Shown in pieces: positions 60,585-64,000 of a DNA stretch of 64,000 nucleotides (position 1 is its first letter; each line of letters starts with the position of its first letter). A model generated the notes under the pieces. That model saw only the letters and a program-made list of their open reading frames with translations. It did no database searches and was not told the origin of the DNA. The stretch is from Chitinophaga ginsengisoli. Lineage in GTDB: Bacteria > Bacteroidota > Bacteroidia > Chitinophagales > Chitinophagaceae. Where the stretch lies: the NCBI RefSeq assembly GCF_003014595.1, contig NZ_PYGK01000014.1, positions 1 through 64,000 on the forward strand. The letters are read 5' to 3'. Made by a program: the position numbers and the translations under genes.

Positions 60585-61595
60585 TTAGTCAACAATGAAT
60601 GGGTAATCCTGTTGAACATATACGTCTTTCAGCAACTCATCATCTGAAGGCCATGGTGATTCTTCTGCGAACTGTACGCAATGCTCCACCTGTTGTTTTA
60701 CCTTTTCGTTGATAGCGTCGATCTCAGCTTCCGTAGCCCATTTGTTTTTCTGGATAGTAGCCAGTACCTGGTTGATCGGATCTTTTTCCTTATACTCTTC
60801 TACTTCCTCTTTGGTACGGTACTTAGCGGGATCACTCATGGAGTGACCACGGTAACGGTAAGTCTTGATTTCCAGTAAGGTAGGACCTTCGCCGGCACGT
60901 GCACGTTTTACAGCTCTGTCAACGCCTTCGTGTACAGCTTCAGCGCTCATACCATCGATAGTGGCGCTAGGCATATCGTAGGCATTCGCTAACTTATAGA
61001 TATCCAGTACGTTGGAGGTACGTTCTACTGAAGTACCCATTGCGTACATGTTGTTTTCGCAAATGAATATTACAGGCAGTTTCCACAGCATGGCCATGTT
61101 GAAGGTCTCATGCAGCATACCCTGACGGGCAGCACCATCACCGAAGAAGCAAAGCGCTACGCTATCAGTGCCCTTGTACTGCTCAGCAAAAGCTAAACCA
61201 GCACCGGTACCGATCTGTGCACCCACGATACCATGACCACCATAAAAACCTTTATCCGGAGCAAAGAAGTGCATACTACCACCCTTACCCTTGGAACAAC
61301 CTGTAGCTTTACCATACAGTTCAGCCATACACTCATCAGCAGTCATTCCTTTTGCTATAGCCAACGCATGGTCGCGGTAGGCAGTGATGAACTTGTCGTC
61401 CGGTTTAGTCGCAGTCATCGCACCTGCGGCAATTGCTTCCTGTCCTATGTACAGGTGACAAAAACCACGAATCTTTTGCATCCCATACAATTGGCCGGCT
61501 TTTTCTTCAAAGCGGCGCAGCAAGAGCATCAATTCATACCAGTACAAATACGTCTCTTTGGTGAATTTCGTCTTTACGTCTGTTTTTGTAGCCAC
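60585..61595 (-). CDS. pdhA: Pyruvate dehydrogenase E1 component, alpha subunit
   Basis: A 336-residue thiamine-diphosphate enzyme subunit that decarboxylates pyruvate. The ThDP motif GDGAARQGMLHETFNMAMLWKLPVIFICENN is near residue 160. Other blocks are GGHGIVGAQIGTGAGLAFA, SKGKGGSMHFF and RYRGHSMSDPAKYR. The beta subunit is not adjacent in this window. A TATATTTGCGG promoter box lies 19 nt upstream and a terminator follows. Confidence 0.95.
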   Translation of the reverse strand: MATKTDVKTKFTKETYLYWYELMLLLRRFEEKAGQLYGMQKIRGFCHLYIGQEAIAAGAMTATKPDDKFITAYRDHALAIAKGMTADECMAELYGKATGCSKGKGGSMHFFAPDKGFYGGHGIVGAQIGTGAGLAFAEQYKGTDSVALCFFGDGAARQGMLHETFNMAMLWKLPVIFICENNMYAMGTSVERTSNVLDIYKLANAYDMPSATIDGMSAEAVHEGVDRAVKRARAGEGPTLLEIKTYRYRGHSMSDPAKYRTKEEVEEYKEKDPINQVLATIQKNKWATEAEIDAINEKVKQQVEHCVQFAEESPWPSDDELLKDVYVQQDYPFIVD

Positions 61596-61613
61596 TGTTT
61601 CTTAATTTGTCCG

Positions 61614-61621
61614 CAAATATA
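61614..61621 (-). promoter_or_regulatory. -7 promoter box of pdhA
   Basis: The minus strand reads TATATTTG then CGG, an exact TAnnTTTG, 18 nt before the start codon. Confidence 0.45.
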
Positions 61622-61777
61622 ACAGGAAAATCCTAAAAACTAAATACTTTGCAACTTTGCAGCAACTTGCCCATAAATAGTGCCCTTTCCGGAAGGCCTG
61701 ATTACCAGTCTTTCCGCGCAGGCCGGCAGGTTACGATAAATTTATTTTTAATTCATAACTGATAATCAGAAAGTTAA

Positions 61778-62860
61778 TTGCTGTCGCTCAGAAAGATATC
61801 ACTTGTTCAGTTCAAAAATTACTCCGGGAAAAGTTTCACCTTCAATAAACGCATCATAGGCATTACCGGGCGCAACGGCTCCGGTAAGACCAACCTGCTC
61901 GATGCCATATATTATATATGCTTCACCAAAAGCTACTTTACCAGCAGCGAAGCACAGAACACCCAGTACCATACCAATGGCTTCCGCCTGGAAGCCTTCC
62001 TCGACAGGGAAGGCCAGGAAGGAAAGATCGTCTGTACCCTCAAAGACGGCAAAAAAGAAATTGCCCTCAATGAGGAAGCCTACGAACGTTTCTCCCGCCA
62101 TGTAGGTCAGTACCCCGCCGTGATGATCGCCCCCGACGATGCAGAGATCATCCTCGGCGGCAGCGAAGAACGCCGTAAATGGCTGGATGCACTCCTCTGT
62201 CAGCTGCATCCCGGCTATCTCGACCATCTTATTACCTACCAGAAAATATTACAACAGAAAAACAGCCTGCTCAAAACTATCGCTACCCAGGGCGGTAACC
62301 AGGATGCCCTCCTCGATGTATTCGATGAACAGCTGGTACATCACGGCACACCGGTATTCGAATGGCGACGCGCCTTCCTCCCGGGATTTATCAAACAGGT
62401 GCAGGAACTATATGATTACCTGGCTGGTAAACATGAAGTTGTCAATATACAATACCAGTCTGGTCTCCATGAACAAACCTTCACTGCATTGCTGGCAGCC
62501 AACCGATATAAGGATATGATGATGCAAAGGACTACCGGCGGTATACACCGGGACGACCTCCAGTTCCTGCTGGACGATCATGCCATGAAAACAAGCGCAT
62601 CGCAGGGACAACGTAAAAGTTTTCTCTTTGCATTAAAGCTGGCACAGTTTGAAGTCATTAAAGCACACAAAAAATTTTCCCCACTCCTCCTGCTGGATGA
62701 CGTCTTTGAAAAACTGGACCAGGAAAGAGTGAGTAGACTGATAAAACTAGTGAGTAGTCCGGCATACGGCCAGGTCTTCATTACCGATACACACGCATCC
62801 AGAATACGTGAAGCCTTCAAAGAAAATGAAGATAGTTTTCAGTTAATCGAGATGGAGTGA
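61778..62860 (+). CDS. recF: DNA replication and repair protein RecF
   Basis: A 360-residue SMC-like ATPase that helps load RecA at gaps. Walker A GRNGSGKTN is at 30-38, the signature TSASQGQRKSFLFALKLAQ near 270, and Walker B LLLLDDVFEKLDQ near 303. The start is TTG at 61778, matching the conserved N-terminus LSLRKISLVQFKNY. A DUF721/DciA-like gene follows 25 nt later, probably in the same operon. Confidence 0.95.
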   Translation: MLSLRKISLVQFKNYSGKSFTFNKRIIGITGRNGSGKTNLLDAIYYICFTKSYFTSSEAQNTQYHTNGFRLEAFLDREGQEGKIVCTLKDGKKEIALNEEAYERFSRHVGQYPAVMIAPDDAEIILGGSEERRKWLDALLCQLHPGYLDHLITYQKILQQKNSLLKTIATQGGNQDALLDVFDEQLVHHGTPVFEWRRAFLPGFIKQVQELYDYLAGKHEVVNIQYQSGLHEQTFTALLAANRYKDMMMQRTTGGIHRDDLQFLLDDHAMKTSASQGQRKSFLFALKLAQFEVIKAHKKFSPLLLLDDVFEKLDQERVSRLIKLVSSPAYGQVFITDTHASRIREAFKENEDSFQLIEME

Positions 62861-62885
62861 CACACGAAATACCTATCTTTGCTGC

Positions 62886-63173
62886 ATGCGATACGGAATG
62901 ACGTCAATGGAGGATGCACTCAGAGATTTTATGTCTAAAAGCCGGCTTAAACCGAGGCTGACAGAAGTGCGTATACAGGAAAACTGGGAACAACTCATGG
63001 GAAAGACCATCTCACGTTATACCGAAAATATACAACTCATTGACAGCAAATTACACATCACTACTACTGTAGCACCGCTGAAACAGGAGTTGAGTTATTC
63101 CAAAGACCGCATTATCAAACTCGTAAATGAAATGCTGGGAGAAACCGTGGTGAGAGAAGTGATCATCAGATAA
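62886..63173 (+). CDS. DUF721/DciA-like protein
   Basis: A 95-residue protein resembling the DUF721 family, of which DciA is the replicative-helicase loader in many bacteria lacking DnaC. The conserved body is SMEDALRDFMSKSRLKPRLTEVRIQENWEQLMG and SYSKDRIIKLVNEMLGETVV. Its place directly after recF parallels recF-DUF721 neighbourhoods known in other phyla. Helicase loading is an inference. The start could be Met5 or Met8 instead of Met1. Confidence 0.85.
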   Translation: MRYGMTSMEDALRDFMSKSRLKPRLTEVRIQENWEQLMGKTISRYTENIQLIDSKLHITTTVAPLKQELSYSKDRIIKLVNEMLGETVVREVIIR

Positions 63174-63201
63174 ATAACGCTATTAAATAAAATAAAAAGA
63201 G

Positions 63202-63233
63202 ACCGTTTCAATGACAATTGGGACGGTTTTTTC
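63202..63233 (+). terminator. Terminator of recF operon
   Basis: ACCGTTTCA (63202-63210) pairs with TGGGACGGT (63219-63227) with two G-T wobbles, followed by TTTTTTC. Confidence 0.75.
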
Positions 63234-63247
63234 TTGGCTAGTATCAT

Positions 63248-63676
63248 ATGAAAACACCATCTTTAGCTTCTTGTTTTGTTGGTATGCTGATTTTCCTCAG
63301 CTCATATTGCCTGGGTCAGCAAAAGGTATCCAACGATAGTGCAGCCACTATGTTAAAGCAGTTTTATTCCAGTTACATTGCTTCATGGGACTCACCTGAC
63401 ATAAAAAAGTCTGAGTTAATTAAAAAGCAATATTGCACAAAAAAAATCCTGAACAGAATAGCAGATGATGAGGAATTGGACGCCGATCCATTTCTGCAGG
63501 CGCAAGACACGGACATCGACTGGTTGAAGACATTGGTGATAAGTAAGGATACTCAAAAGCCAAACGTCTATATTGTTTCTTATTTAGATAACTATACTAA
63601 AAAGAGGATCGTTAACAAACTTCTCGTAATAAAAGAAGGGCAAAAATATAAAATAGATGATATCCTGACGTATTGA
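63248..63676 (+). CDS. DUF3828-like exported protein
   Basis: A 142-residue protein with a signal peptide ending near CLGQ (24). The remaining domain resembles DUF3828: MLKQFYSSYIASWDS, CTKKILNRIADDEELDADPFLQAQDTD and YIVSYLDNYTKKRIVNKLLVIKEGQKYKIDDIL. Function unknown, periplasmic. Monocistronic between two terminators. Confidence 0.75.
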   Translation: MKTPSLASCFVGMLIFLSSYCLGQQKVSNDSAATMLKQFYSSYIASWDSPDIKKSELIKKQYCTKKILNRIADDEELDADPFLQAQDTDIDWLKTLVISKDTQKPNVYIVSYLDNYTKKRIVNKLLVIKEGQKYKIDDILTY

Positions 63677-63701
63677 AACAGTGCGTTGGAAATTCACAAG
63701 G

Positions 63702-63735
63702 GAAAGCCGTCCGGATTATTATCGGGACGGCTTTC
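63702..63735 (+). terminator. Terminator of the DUF3828-like gene
   Basis: Perfect 11-bp arms GAAAGCCGTCC (63702-63712) and GGACGGCTTTC (63725-63735), followed by TCTTTATAT. Confidence 0.8.
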
Positions 63736-63770
63736 TCTTTATATAATGTAACAGTATCCGGGGATCATTT

Positions 63771-64000
63771 TTAGTTCTTTGCAAATCCCTTTATCAGCAT
63801 ATTCACATCTTTCATCTGAAGGGTAGTACGCAGGTTCACCATTACAAAATCACCCTCATCCTGCACCAGTATCACCACACGGCCCAGTTCATCATCCTTC
63901 CCTCTGTTCAGCAAATGCACCACGCTGTTCCCATCTCTTACTTCTATCAACGGTTCAAACTTGTCCTTCTCTATCAGCGTCTGCTTTAATTGCTGCATGT
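63771..64000 (-). CDS. DUF4252-like protein, C-terminal part (cut by window edge)
   Basis: The frame is open to the right edge. The visible 75 residues (KFEPLIEVRDGNSVVHLLNRGKDDELGRVVILVQDEGDFVMVNL split between strands) resemble the end of DUF4252 proteins, which are usually about twice this length with a lipoprotein signal. The Met nearest the edge is therefore probably internal. Function unknown. Confidence 0.65.
   Translation of the reverse strand, partial: MQQLKQTLIEKDKFEPLIEVRDGNSVVHLLNRGKDDELGRVVILVQDEGDFVMVNLRTTLQMKDVNMLIKGFAKN

Overview
The window looks like chromosome from a member of the Bacteroidota, most likely Chitinophagaceae (Chitinophaga-like). The evidence is the family mix: an OMP beta-barrel TonB-type receptor, GH97/GH105/GH35 enzymes, GMC oxidoreductases with a gluconate-dehydrogenase subunit 3, and a YD-repeat cell-surface protein. 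The -7 boxes read TAnnTTTG, as in this phylum, and Shine-Dalgarno sequences are mostly absent. I see no rRNA, tRNA, CRISPR array, prophage or complete insertion sequence.

Layout. 0.2-4.6 kb (minus strand): NUDIX hydrolase, YfiT-like enzyme, an ABC ATPase, a gene-poor repeat region (2.23-2.95 kb), a CAP lipoprotein and fructose-bisphosphatase. 4.7-9.1 kb: aspartate kinase, an outer-membrane receptor and a CBS protein. 9.3-14.3 kb: a small saccharide-degradation cluster (GH105, GH97, GH35). 14.4-24.3 kb (minus): a 1182-residue YD-repeat protein, a three-gene dehydrogenase operon (subunit 3 plus two tandem GMC flavoproteins), an L,D-transpeptidase and small proteins. 24.3-31.9 kb: tyrosine catabolism genes hppD and hmgA, separated by a TlpA-like protein, a TetR regulator with a TetX-like monooxygenase, a desaturase and an aldo/keto reductase. 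31.9-33.2 kb: a 1.3-kb gene-free region with a dispersed palindromic element, a long hairpin and a probable threonine-operon leader peptide. 33.2-37.9 kb: thrA-thrB-thrC. 38-46.5 kb: TPR lipoprotein, rpe, a kinase/response-regulator pair, purE, phoH, ppa and an NlpC/P60 peptidase. 46.5-49.5 kb: two successive sigma/anti-sigma pairs. 49.5-64 kb: TPR protein, gyrA, a saccharopine-dehydrogenase family enzyme, a sirtuin, PAP2 phosphatase, DUF4349 lipoprotein, EVE protein, LutA-like protein, ribH, a YfgM-like protein, pdhA, recF with a DUF721/DciA-like gene, and two small exported proteins, the last cut by the window edge.

Most genes are ordinary housekeeping or accessory metabolism. The least explained material is intergenic. 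A 171-bp element with about 50-bp inverted arms occurs twice, 30 kb apart. Its two copies differ by a paired (compensatory) change, and one copy carries two extra tandem copies of its right half. A separate 133-bp near-perfect hairpin lies beside the other copy. A leader ORF ending in an Ile/Thr-rich run sits just upstream of thrA with two mutually exclusive stem possibilities. The tetR gene has a 20-bp perfect dyad touching its own -7 box.
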